A stretch of DNA of 64,000 nucleotides, taken from Pseudochrobactrum saccharolyticum (GTDB lineage Bacteria > Pseudomonadota > Alphaproteobacteria > Rhizobiales > Rhizobiaceae). The position numbers were made by a program, and so were the translations under genes. Below, piece after piece: positions 35,669 through 43,857 of the stretch. Position 1 is the first letter of the stretch, and each line of letters begins with the position of its first letter. The notes under the pieces were generated by a model. The model made no database searches. It saw only the letters and a list, made by a program, of their open reading frames with translations, and had not been told where the DNA came from. Location: assembly GCF_008801715.1 (NCBI RefSeq), contig NZ_VZPG01000003.1, positions 186,001-250,000 of the forward strand. The letters are read 5' to 3'.

Positions 35669-37288
35669 TCAGCCTTGCTTACGCAGCATGAAGCGCTGGA
35701 TTTTGCCGGTAACGGTTTTCGGCAGCGCGTCGACAAAACGGACAGAGCGGGGATATTTATAAGGCGCGATCAGCTTTTTAACGTGATCCTGCAAGGCTTT
35801 GACCGTTTCAGAAGATGGCTGAGCACCGTTGCGAAGCACAATATGCGCCTCAACAATCTGGCCGCGTTCTTCATCATTCACGCCGATGACCGCGCATTCC
35901 TGCACATCTGCATGGGCGAGGAGGGCGGCCTCAACTTCGGGGCCAGCGATATTATAACCGGCAGAAATAATCATATCATCTGCACGGGCGGCAAAATGGA
36001 AATAGCCGTCAGCATCCTGAAAGAAACTGTCGCCGGTCAGGTTCCAGCCATCGCGCACATAGGCCTTCTGGCGTGTATCCGCGAGGTAGCGGCAGCCGGT
36101 CGGGCCGCGCACCGCCAGACGGCCAATTTCCCCGCGCGGCATTTCCTGCATATTTTCATCAACGATTTTGGCCTGATAACCGGTAACGGGTTTTCCTGTG
36201 CGGCCAGGTCCGGAATCGCCTAAACGGTTGCTGATAAAAATATGCAACATCTCGGTCGCGCCGATCCCGTCCAGCATCGGTTTGCCGGTCTTCTCTATCC
36301 AAGCCTCATAAATCGGGGCGGGCAGGGTTTCACCTGCTGAAACCGCAATGCGCAAGGATGACAGGTCGGCACCTTCATTCATTGCCTGCAACATCACCCG
36401 ATAGGCTGTCGGAGCTGTAAAGCTGATGGTCGCCTTATAGGTTTCAATCAGCTCGATCATTTTGGGCGGCGTGGCCTGTTCAAGCAATGCCGCGGCTGCT
36501 CCGAAACGCAGCGGGAAAATGGCCAGCCCACCCAGACCAAAGGTGAAAGCAAGTGGCGGTGAGCCGACAAAAATATCGTCCGGCTGCACATTCAGCACTT
36601 CCCTTGCATAGGTATCGGCAATCAGCAGCAGATCACGGTGAAAATGCATGGTGGCCTTCGGCTCACCGGTAGTACCGGAGGTAAAGCCCAGCAGTGCCAC
36701 ATCATCGCGTCCGGTTTTCACCGCATCAAAACGCACCGGCTTGTTGAGTGCCGCATGGTCAAGTTCCGCATCATGATTGGCGGTGCCGTCAAAACCGATT
36801 ACTGTTTTAAGAAACGGGCTTTTTGCCGCGCAAATCTGCAAATCTTCCAGCAGTCGCGTATCACACAGCGCCAGCGAGATTTCTGCTTTATTGACGATTT
36901 TTGTCAGTTCATCTGGGCGCAACATCGGCATGGAATTGACCACGACCGCACCGGCTTTGGTAGCCGCCAGCCAGCAGGCAACCATGGCCGGATTATTGGC
37001 AGAACGGATCAATATGCGATTGCCCGGCTGCACGCCGTAATCTTCAACCAGCACATGGGCAATGCGGTTGCTCCAGTCGGTGAGTTCCTTATAGGTGCGC
37101 CGCCGTCCGTTGCCGATCAGAGCTGTGTGGTCGCCGAACCCTTTTTCCACCATGGCATCGGAAAGTTCATAGCCGGCATTGAGCCATTCGGGATAGGTGA
37201 TGTCGCCGGATGACAGTTCCGGCCAGTCCTCAACCGGAGGCAGGTTATTTCTGGTAAAATGGTCTGTATGCGCCGTTGGTCCAAGCAT
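35669..37288 (-). CDS. abmG: 2-aminobenzoate-CoA ligase type AMP-dependent synthetase
   Basis: A 539-residue acyl-adenylate-forming enzyme. The phosphate loop LLGFTSGTTGEPKATMHFHRD is near residue 195. AVSAGETLPAPIYEAW, then DGIGATEMLHIF and the hinge RADDMIISAGYNIAGPEVE follow. The C-terminal Lys occurs in DALPKTVTGKIQRFML. The benzoate/2-aminobenzoate-CoA ligase family fits best (THTDHF near the N-terminus, HFHRDLL after the loop). It activates anthranilate as its CoA thioester, the entry step of the aerobic hybrid pathway. AGGGGAA precedes the ATG. It sits between the MarR gene and the monooxygenase gene. Confidence 0.88.
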   Translation of the reverse strand: MLGPTAHTDHFTRNNLPPVEDWPELSSGDITYPEWLNAGYELSDAMVEKGFGDHTALIGNGRRRTYKELTDWSNRIAHVLVEDYGVQPGNRILIRSANNPAMVACWLAATKAGAVVVNSMPMLRPDELTKIVNKAEISLALCDTRLLEDLQICAAKSPFLKTVIGFDGTANHDAELDHAALNKPVRFDAVKTGRDDVALLGFTSGTTGEPKATMHFHRDLLLIADTYAREVLNVQPDDIFVGSPPLAFTFGLGGLAIFPLRFGAAAALLEQATPPKMIELIETYKATISFTAPTAYRVMLQAMNEGADLSSLRIAVSAGETLPAPIYEAWIEKTGKPMLDGIGATEMLHIFISNRLGDSGPGRTGKPVTGYQAKIVDENMQEMPRGEIGRLAVRGPTGCRYLADTRQKAYVRDGWNLTGDSFFQDADGYFHFAARADDMIISAGYNIAGPEVEAALLAHADVQECAVIGVNDEERGQIVEAHIVLRNGAQPSSETVKALQDHVKKLIAPYKYPRSVRFVDALPKTVTGKIQRFMLRKQG

Positions 37289-37400
37289 TTTTTGTTCCCC
37301 TGCGAGCTTTTGCCCGCGTCGTTATTTTTTAAAAAATGGCGGCAGATGATGTGTGTTTTTCGTAACGGATATCCTGATTATTCGAATGGTATGGTGCCGG

Positions 37401-37904
37401 TTAAGCCAGATGATCGTGCTCGTCCTGCAAGGCCAGCGCATGTTCGATTGTATCGATAACCGTGACCAGTTCTGCCGATTGTGCCGGTGACAGCACGCTG
37501 AAAATCTCGCTGATCCACTGTTCATGGGCTGCGGCCATGGCTTCAAACTCTTCACGTCCCTTTTGGGTGAGGCGCACCAGCATGGCACGTTTGTCGCCCG
37601 CAACCGGAACCCGCAAAACGGAACCGTCGCTGACCAGCCGTTCAACAATGCCGGTGACATTGCCGTTGGAAACCCGTAAGGCCGCAGATAATTCAGTCAT
37701 TTTGAGGCCGCCTTCAAACCGATACAGTGCTGCCATCACGTCGAAACGGGGCAGGGTTGTATCAAATTCCTGACGCAGCTTTTCGCGGATGACTGCTTCA
37801 ACATGCTTTGTCGATTTGAGAAGCTTCAGCCAGTTGCGCAGGCTCTGCTTATCGGAAGCACGTCCGCCCGCTACTGTTTGCTGCTGATTTTCGGCACTTT
37901 TCAT
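37401..37904 (-). CDS. MarR family transcriptional regulator
   Basis: A 167-residue winged-helix regulator. MTELSAALRVSNGNVTGIVERLVSDG is the recognition helix-turn-helix (residues ~70-95) and DKRAMLVRLTQKGREEFE the wing. MarR proteins that adjoin aromatic CoA-ligase genes usually bind the CoA thioester as inducer. The gene diverges from the formamidase-like gene, with a 44-bp palindrome between them, and lies upstream of and co-directional with the ligase gene. It is the obvious local repressor of the anthranilate genes. GGAGTGAG stands before the ATG. Confidence 0.92.
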   Translation of the reverse strand: MKSAENQQQTVAGGRASDKQSLRNWLKLLKSTKHVEAVIREKLRQEFDTTLPRFDVMAALYRFEGGLKMTELSAALRVSNGNVTGIVERLVSDGSVLRVPVAGDKRAMLVRLTQKGREEFEAMAAAHEQWISEIFSVLSPAQSAELVTVIDTIEHALALQDEHDHLA

Positions 37905-37979
37905 AGTCTCACTCCGTTGCCGCCTGCAAAGATTTTCTGCATTCGCAGGGCGGCTGATTTCTTTTATGGTGTCACTTAC

Positions 37980-38023
37980 AAAAATAATTTCAAGTATGAA
38001 ATTTCATGCTTGAAATTATTTTT
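37980..38023. promoter_or_regulatory. 44-bp near-perfect palindrome, MarR operator candidate
   Basis: The two 22-base arms, meeting at GAAA|TTTC, are complementary except for one pair. The inner part reads TTTCAAGTATGAAATTTCAT. It lies 76 bases upstream of the marR-type start and about 28 bases upstream of the divergent hydrolase start. Its size would hold two MarR dimers or a dimer plus flanking contacts. Autoregulation and control of the hydrolase gene are the natural reading. Confidence 0.7.
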
Positions 38024-38050
38024 ATTTATGGAGATATTTGAGAGGCAGTC

Positions 38051-38947
38051 ATGACGGAGGAACGGGGAATGCAGATCAGAGCGGCAGTAACGGTTTTAAA
38101 AACCGCGCCCGCTGAACCGGATAGTCCAGCCAATAAAGACTGGGATCTGGCCTATTCGAATGTGCTGCATGTTCAAAATTCTGCGCAATTTCCTCCGCAA
38201 TGGCAGCAAAAATCACAAAGTTTTCGTGAGCAGATGCAGGCGCAGAACCGGTTGATCGCCGATGTGCGCTATGGGTCGGAAGAGCGTAATCTTCTGGATA
38301 TTGTGATGCCGCAGGGGCAGCCGCGCGGGCTGGTTGTGTTCGTGCATGGCGGCTATTGGGTGCGCTTTGACAAATCCTATTTCACTTGGCTGGCTGCCGG
38401 TGCCGTTGCACATGGTTTTGCCGCAGCGATCCCGTCTTATACACTTTGCCCGCAAGCGAAGATCGGTGAAATTACCGCTGAAATTGGTATGGCAATTGTG
38501 CAGGCCGCATCGATGGTTGCAGGCCCGTTACATCTGACAGGGCATTCTGCGGGCGGGCATCTGGTTGCGCGGATGGGAACGGTTACGACCCCCCTGAGCC
38601 GCAGCCTGCAACAGCGTTTGCGCAAGATCGTACCGATCTCGGCGCTGAGTGATTTGCGACCTTTGCTGAATCTGAAAATGAATGATGATTTCAGGCTTGA
38701 TCTGGAACAGGCGCGCAAGGAAAGTCCGGCTTTGCTTGAGCCTCTGAACGGTATTGATGTGACAGCATGGGTTGGCGCAGCGGAATTGCCGGAATTTGTC
38801 CGGCAAAATCAGGCATTGGCTAATTTGTGGAGCGGTTTTGATCTCTCAATTGATGAAGTGGCGGAACCACATAAACATCATATGGATATCATTGACGGTC
38901 TGGCAGACGCAGACCATGTGCTGACGCGCAGATTACTCTGTTTATAA
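38051..38947 (+). CDS. alpha/beta hydrolase, kynurenine formamidase-like
   Basis: A 298-residue alpha/beta hydrolase. HGGYW (residues 99-103) is the oxyanion motif typical of eukaryotic-type kynurenine formamidases, and the nucleophile Ser166 is in TGHSAGGHLVAR. A late His (within EPHKHHMD) completes the triad. Formamidases of this type convert N-formylkynurenine to kynurenine, a precursor of anthranilate. Here the gene diverges from a MarR regulator next to anthranilate-degradation genes, so it may feed that pathway or hydrolyse another aryl amide or ester. No tryptophan dioxygenase or kynureninase gene is in the window. Start 38051 has GAGAGG; an in-frame ATG at 38069 is also possible. Confidence 0.78.
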   Translation: MTEERGMQIRAAVTVLKTAPAEPDSPANKDWDLAYSNVLHVQNSAQFPPQWQQKSQSFREQMQAQNRLIADVRYGSEERNLLDIVMPQGQPRGLVVFVHGGYWVRFDKSYFTWLAAGAVAHGFAAAIPSYTLCPQAKIGEITAEIGMAIVQAASMVAGPLHLTGHSAGGHLVARMGTVTTPLSRSLQQRLRKIVPISALSDLRPLLNLKMNDDFRLDLEQARKESPALLEPLNGIDVTAWVGAAELPEFVRQNQALANLWSGFDLSIDEVAEPHKHHMDIIDGLADADHVLTRRLLCL

Positions 38948-39068
38948 GGATACAGGCTTAATTTTGCTTCGGAAATGGCAAAAGCGGAGGGAGAAGCAAA
39001 AGCGGGCTTGTAAGTAATGGCATTTTATTATTGAACTGCATAATAACAATAATCGCGAGGGAACACTG

Positions 39069-40217
39069 ATGAAACGAATTACTCTTGGCTTATCAACGGC
39101 CTGTCTTGGTCTGGGGCTGGCATTTTCCGGTTCTGCAATGGCTGAACCTCTGAAAATCGGCATGATCACAACGCTTTCCGGCGGCGGTGCCGGACTCGGC
39201 ATTGATATCCGTGACGGCTTTCTGCTGGCGGTCAAACAATCCGGCAATAAAGATGTCAGCGTTATTGTTGAAGATGATGCGCAAAAGCCGGAACTGGCTG
39301 TGCAGATCGCTGACAAAATGGTGCAGAGTGATAAGGTTGATATTCTGACCGGTATTGTCTGGTCCAATCTTGCAATGGCCGTAGTGCCAAGCGTTGTCGC
39401 GCAGGATAAAATCTACGTTTCTACCAATGCCGGTCCGTCTGCGCTGGCCGGTGCCAAATGCAATGCCAATTACTTTAATGCTGCCTATCAGAACGATAAT
39501 CTGCATGAAGCTGTCGGCAACTATGCCAATACTGCAGGCTATAAAAACAGCTTTATTCTGGCACCGAATTATCCGGCAGGCACCGATGCTCTGACCGGTT
39601 ATAAGCGCTTCTATAAGGGCAAACTGGCCGGTGAAATTTACACCAAAGTCGGCCAGACCGATTATGCTGCCGAGATTGCCCAGATCCGTGCTTCCGGTGC
39701 CGATTCCGTTTATTTCTTCCTGCCGGGCGGTATGGGTATTGCGTTCATGAAGCAATATTCACAGTCGGGCATGACCATTCCGGTAACCGGCCCTGGCTTC
39801 TCCTTCGATCAGGATGTGCTCGGCGCAATCGGTGATGCGGCTGTGGGTGTGAAGAACTCTTCCCACTGGTCAAAAGATCTCGATAATGAAGCCAATAAAG
39901 CCTATGTCGAGGCCTTCAAAAAAGAATATGGCCGCTTGCCTTCGCTCTATGCAACACAGGGCTATGATGCAGCCAACCTGATCCTGTCCGCTGCCGCCAA
40001 AGCAAGTGTGAATGACAAAGATGCTTTCCGCGCAGCAATGAAAGCGGCGGATTTCAAATCTGTTCGCGGCAAGTTTAAATTCGGCAATAATAACCATCCT
40101 ATTCAGGATATTTATATGCGCGAAGTGATCAAAGAAGACGGCGTCCTGACCAATAAGATCGTAGCAACAAGCTTTACCGATCATCAGGACAACTATGCAA
40201 AAGACTGCAAGCTCTGA
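39069..40217 (+). CDS. ABC branched-chain/aromatic substrate-binding protein
   Basis: A 382-residue periplasmic binding protein of the LivK/Peripla_BP_6 family. After a signal peptide (residues 1-25, ending AMA) come PLKIGMITTLSGGGAGLG, then DILTGIVWSNLAMAV and VSTNAGPSALAGAKCNAN. Such proteins bind branched-chain amino acids, amides or aromatic acids. Next to a 2-aminobenzoate pathway, an aromatic acid such as anthranilate is a fair guess, not proven. It is followed by a perfect hairpin terminator, a usual way to make more binding protein than permease. Confidence 0.88.
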   Translation: MKRITLGLSTACLGLGLAFSGSAMAEPLKIGMITTLSGGGAGLGIDIRDGFLLAVKQSGNKDVSVIVEDDAQKPELAVQIADKMVQSDKVDILTGIVWSNLAMAVVPSVVAQDKIYVSTNAGPSALAGAKCNANYFNAAYQNDNLHEAVGNYANTAGYKNSFILAPNYPAGTDALTGYKRFYKGKLAGEIYTKVGQTDYAAEIAQIRASGADSVYFFLPGGMGIAFMKQYSQSGMTIPVTGPGFSFDQDVLGAIGDAAVGVKNSSHWSKDLDNEANKAYVEAFKKEYGRLPSLYATQGYDAANLILSAAAKASVNDKDAFRAAMKAADFKSVRGKFKFGNNNHPIQDIYMREVIKEDGVLTNKIVATSFTDHQDNYAKDCKL

Positions 40218-40228
40218 TGCAACCGGAT

Positions 40229-40258
40229 GCAGCGACAGTGTGAACTGTCGCTGCTTTT
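40229..40258 (+). terminator. terminator between binding protein and permease genes
   Basis: GCAGCGACAG and CTGTCGCTGC form a perfect 10-bp stem around TGTGAA, followed by TTTT. It lies 11 bases past the binding-protein stop and should end most transcripts there, leaving partial read-through into the permease genes. Confidence 0.85.
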
Positions 40259-40374
40259 CGCTCAGACTGTCTTCAGTACCGGCCGGACTGTTGCCATAAC
40301 AGGTCTTCGGGCGGCATAGACGACTTTTTTCAAAGATATTTTTATGAGAACCAATCAACAGATCGGACGCGGTT

Positions 40375-41295
40375 TTGTCTTCTGCACTTTTAATTGAGCA
40401 GTTACTCAACGGGTTACAATTCGGCGTTATGCTGTTTTTGATGGCCGCCGGCCTGACCCTGATTTTCGGGGTTATGGGGGTTATCAATCTTGCACATGGA
40501 TCATTATTTATGGTCGGCGCATTTGCCTGTGCCGTTGTGGCTGCGGCAACCGGCTCTTTCTGGCTCGGGCTCATTGCCAGCCTGATTGCCGCTGCTGCTG
40601 CCGGTGCAATCATGGAAATGGTACTGATCCGCAGATTATATAATCGCAGCCACCTCGATCAGGTTCTGGCAACCTTCGCACTGATCCTGATTTTCTCCGA
40701 TGCGACGCGATGGATATTTGGTTCATTCCCGCTTTATCTGGATATTCCGCCGCTTTTGCAGGGTTCTGTTACGCTGCCCGGCGGTTCGCAATATCAGCTA
40801 TACCGGCTGGCGATTATTGGTGCCGGTATTGTTGTTGCAGTCGGGTTGTATTTTCTCATTGCAAAAACCCGTCTTGGCATGCGCATCCGCGCCGGTGAGG
40901 CAGACCGTGAAATGATCGGCGCATTGGGCGTTGATATTGCAAAACTCAACACGATTGTTTTTGCCTTAGGTGCGGCACTTGCAGGCCTTGCCGGTGCACT
41001 GGTCGGGGCGCTGCAATCCGTACAGGTCGGCATGGGTGAGCCGGTACTGATCCTCGCTTTTGTGGTGATTGTGATCGGCGGTATCGGCTCGGTTAAAGGT
41101 GCACTGGCCGGTGCTGTTCTGGTTGGCGTGGTGGATACGATGGGACGCTTTTTGCTGCCCAAACTGTTCGCAGTCTTTATGGAGCCGTCGCAGGCGGCAA
41201 CGGCAGGAACCGCGCTGGCATCCATGCTGATTTATATTGTTATGGCGATCATTCTCACGGTGCGCCCACAGGGATTGTTTGCAGCCAATGGATAA
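40375..41295 (+). CDS. ABC permease, LivH type
   Basis: A 306-residue inner-membrane permease with about eight segments. It opens LIEQLLNGLQFGVMLFLMAAG and contains VINLAHGSLFMVGAFA, then the ATPase-docking loop around RAGEADREMIGALGVDIAKL. The start is a TTG at 40375 (next residues Ser-Ser-Ala), judged from homologous N-termini. The nearby ATG at 40344 is in another frame and opens only 17 codons. Translation signals are weak, as is common behind an intercistronic terminator. Confidence 0.88.
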   Translation: MSSALLIEQLLNGLQFGVMLFLMAAGLTLIFGVMGVINLAHGSLFMVGAFACAVVAAATGSFWLGLIASLIAAAAAGAIMEMVLIRRLYNRSHLDQVLATFALILIFSDATRWIFGSFPLYLDIPPLLQGSVTLPGGSQYQLYRLAIIGAGIVVAVGLYFLIAKTRLGMRIRAGEADREMIGALGVDIAKLNTIVFALGAALAGLAGALVGALQSVQVGMGEPVLILAFVVIVIGGIGSVKGALAGAVLVGVVDTMGRFLLPKLFAVFMEPSQAATAGTALASMLIYIVMAIILTVRPQGLFAANG

Positions 41296-41367
41296 TTTCA
41301 CAATGTTTTCTTCATGCTGCGCAACGGTTTTAAGGCCAGAGAATGTGACATATCAGGAGCTGGCACG

Positions 41368-42348
41368 ATGACACGCGAAACAATGATAAGTCTGGTTTTT
41401 GCGCTGGCACTGCCGATCATCGCATTGATTGCCAATCAGATGGGCGAGATATTTTATATCTCACTGGTGACACGCATTGCCATTCTGGCACTGGCAGCCA
41501 CAGGGCTTAATCTGGTGCTGGGTCTTGGTGGCATGGTGTCTTTCGGTCATGCGGCATTTTTTGGCATCGGCGGCTATATTACCGGCATTCTGGCCAGCCA
41601 TGCTGCCGACGGATCGGCGCTGATGAGCTTGCCAATCACGATTTCAGGCAGCGACCAAATGCTGATTATCTGGCCTGTTGCTATGCTGGTTGCCGGTCTT
41701 GTCGCGCTGCCGATCGGCATTATCAGCCTGCGTACATCGGGCGTGTATTTCATTATGATTACACTGGCATTCGCGCAGATGATTTATTACTTCGCGATTT
41801 CATGGCCGGCCTATGGCGGTGAGGACGGTTTGTCCCTCGCATTGCGTAATAATTTCCCCGGCGTGAATACGCTCAAACCGCTGAGCTTTTTCCTGATCGC
41901 TTACGGCGTTTTGATGGTGGCACTGTTTCTGTTTTCACGCATCCGCAATTCCCGTTTCGGCGCGGCATTGGAAGGTGCGCGGCAGAATGAATTGCGGCTG
42001 GCTTCCGTTGGCATTGGCCCCTTGCGTATCAGACTGGTCGCCTTCGTATTGTCCGCGATGATTACGGCACTTGCCGGTGCTTTATTTGTCGATCTCAATC
42101 GTTTTGTCAGTCCATCCATGCTGTCATGGCATATGTCGGGCGAACTGATCGTGCTGATTATTCTTGGCGGCACGGGGCGTTTGTTTGGTCCGTTGATCGG
42201 TGCGGTGCTCTATGTGCTGTTTGAATTCGCACTTGGTGGCATGGTTGAACACTGGCAGCTCTTCTTCGGGCTGATTTTGCTCGGTGTTGTGATGTTTGCG
42301 CGTGGCGGGATTATTGGGCTTGTTGCAGGGAAAATCCGTTATGGCTGA
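41368..42348 (+). CDS. ABC permease, LivM type
   Basis: A 326-residue second permease. The family blocks ALAATGLNLVLGLGGMVSFGH and AAFFGIGGYITGIL are near residue 45. LRTSGVYFIMITLAFAQM follows, and near the C-terminus come HMSGELIVLIILGGTGRLFG and PLIGAVLYVLFE. The ATG at 41368 follows CAGGAG; the 18 codons before it in the open frame are not supported. Its stop overlaps the next gene by eight bases. Confidence 0.9.
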   Translation: MTRETMISLVFALALPIIALIANQMGEIFYISLVTRIAILALAATGLNLVLGLGGMVSFGHAAFFGIGGYITGILASHAADGSALMSLPITISGSDQMLIIWPVAMLVAGLVALPIGIISLRTSGVYFIMITLAFAQMIYYFAISWPAYGGEDGLSLALRNNFPGVNTLKPLSFFLIAYGVLMVALFLFSRIRNSRFGAALEGARQNELRLASVGIGPLRIRLVAFVLSAMITALAGALFVDLNRFVSPSMLSWHMSGELIVLIILGGTGRLFGPLIGAVLYVLFEFALGGMVEHWQLFFGLILLGVVMFARGGIIGLVAGKIRYG

Positions 42349-43090
42349 GACTGTTCTGGACATTAAAAACCTGCGTAAAAGCTTTGGCGGGTTGAAAGCG
42401 ACCGATGATGTCAGTCTGGATTTACGCAAAGGGGAAATCCATGCGCTGATCGGGCCAAACGGAGCCGGAAAATCCACTCTGATCGGCCAGATCGCCGGTA
42501 CGATTAAGCATGACAGTGGCACAATCCGTTTTGACGGGCAGGACATAGGCTCGCTCGGCGTGACACAGCGTGCGCAGCTGGGGTTGGGGCGGACATTTCA
42601 GGTGTCCTCGCTGATGCCGGAATTTTCCGCCTTGCGAAATGTCATGCTGGCTTTGCAGGCATGTCAGGGTTCCAGTTTCCGTTTCTGGAAACCGGTGATG
42701 CAGGATGCGGTTTTAAAAGATGAGGCCGCTGCCATTCTGGATCGGGTGCATCTCGGATCGCGGATGCTGGTGTCCAGCGCCGAACTTTCTCATGGTGAAC
42801 GCCGCCAGCTTGAAATTGCAATTGCATTGGCTCTGCGCTCTAAAGCGCTGTTGCTGGATGAGCCGATGGCCGGAATGGGGCCTGAAGGCTCAAAGCAGTT
42901 GACGGCATTTCTGGACAAGTTGCGCCATGAAGTGCCGGTGCTGCTGGTTGAGCATGATATGGATGCGGTTTTTGCTTTGGCCGACCGGATTTCCGTTCTG
43001 GTTTATGGCCGTGTGGTCGCGACCGGCACTGTGGCTGAAATCCGCAGCAATGCGTTGGTACGTGAAGCCTATCTCGGGGAGGCGGTTTGA
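42341..43090 (+). CDS. ABC ATPase, LivG type
   Basis: A 249-residue ATPase. NLRKSFGGLKATDDVSLDLR precedes Walker A (IGPNGAGKSTLIGQIAG). The Q-loop lies in GLGRTFQVSSLMPEFSALRN, the signature in LSHGERRQLEIAIAL and Walker B in LLLDEPMAGMG. The end carries AEIRSNALVREAYLG, typical of LivG. The signature has Ser-His-Gly-Glu rather than Ser-Gly-Gly, which also occurs in this group. It overlaps both neighbours by a few bases. Confidence 0.92.
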   Translation: MAETVLDIKNLRKSFGGLKATDDVSLDLRKGEIHALIGPNGAGKSTLIGQIAGTIKHDSGTIRFDGQDIGSLGVTQRAQLGLGRTFQVSSLMPEFSALRNVMLALQACQGSSFRFWKPVMQDAVLKDEAAAILDRVHLGSRMLVSSAELSHGERRQLEIAIALALRSKALLLDEPMAGMGPEGSKQLTAFLDKLRHEVPVLLVEHDMDAVFALADRISVLVYGRVVATGTVAEIRSNALVREAYLGEAV

Positions 43091-43773
43091 TGTTGCTGGA
43101 ACTCAATCAGGTAGAGACATTTTACGGCGCTTCACAGGCACTTTTCGGTATTGATCTGCATGTAGAAAAAGGTGAGGTCGTCGCGCTTATGGGGCGCAAC
43201 GGCATGGGTAAAACCACCACTATCCGTTCGGTTTTCGGACTGACACCCCTGCGTCAGGGTAAAGTCAGTTTCATGGGGCGCAATATTTCCGCGATGCAGC
43301 CCTATCGTATTGCGCGGCTGGGGCTGGGGCTGGTGCCGGAAGGACGGCGTTGTTTTCCAAATCTGACGGTTACGGAAAATCTGCTGGCTTCTGCCCGCAA
43401 AGGGGAATGGACGCTTGAGGCAGTGAATGAGTTGTTTCCCCGACTGAAAGAGCGCAGCCAACAACAGGCGAATACTTTGTCGGGCGGTGAACAACAGATG
43501 CTGGCTGTTGGTCGGGCGCTGATGACCAATCCGGAATTGATCGTGCTGGATGAGGCGACCGAGGGGCTCGCGCCGGTGATCCGGCTGGAAATCTGGAAGG
43601 CTGTGCGGGAACTGAAACGGCGTGGTCAGTCCATTCTGGTCGTCGATAAAACCCTGTCGGAATTGCTGCCGGTAGCGGATCGTTGTGTTGTGCTGGAGCG
43701 TGGACGCACGGTCTGGCAAGGCACATCCGGTGAAATGACGGCGGATATTCAGGACCGGTATCTCGGCGTGTAA
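43090..43773 (+). CDS. ABC ATPase, LivF type
   Basis: A 227-residue partner ATPase. LLELNQVETFYGASQALFGI precedes Walker A (LMGRNGMGKTTTIRSVFG). GLGLVPEGRRCFPNLTVTEN, the signature LSGGEQQMLAVGRAL and Walker B IVLDEATEGLAP follow. Its ATG overlaps the LivG stop (TGATG). It completes a five-gene importer next to the anthranilate genes. Confidence 0.92.
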   Translation: MLLELNQVETFYGASQALFGIDLHVEKGEVVALMGRNGMGKTTTIRSVFGLTPLRQGKVSFMGRNISAMQPYRIARLGLGLVPEGRRCFPNLTVTENLLASARKGEWTLEAVNELFPRLKERSQQQANTLSGGEQQMLAVGRALMTNPELIVLDEATEGLAPVIRLEIWKAVRELKRRGQSILVVDKTLSELLPVADRCVVLERGRTVWQGTSGEMTADIQDRYLGV

Positions 43774-43795
43774 TGTGTAGTGCAAGAACGGGGCT

Positions 43796-43821
43796 CTCCC
43801 CGAACATATTCGTTCAGGGAG
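43796..43821. terminator. inverted repeat between convergent genes
   Basis: CTCCCCGAAC and GTTCAGGGAG form a 10-bp stem with one mismatch around ATATTC, in the 84-base gap between the LivF gene and the convergent DUF899 gene. There is no clear U-run, so terminator function is probable only from position. Confidence 0.45.
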
Positions 43822-43857
43822 GGGCAGGTAAAATCTGTCAGCCGGTGAGCATGCAGT

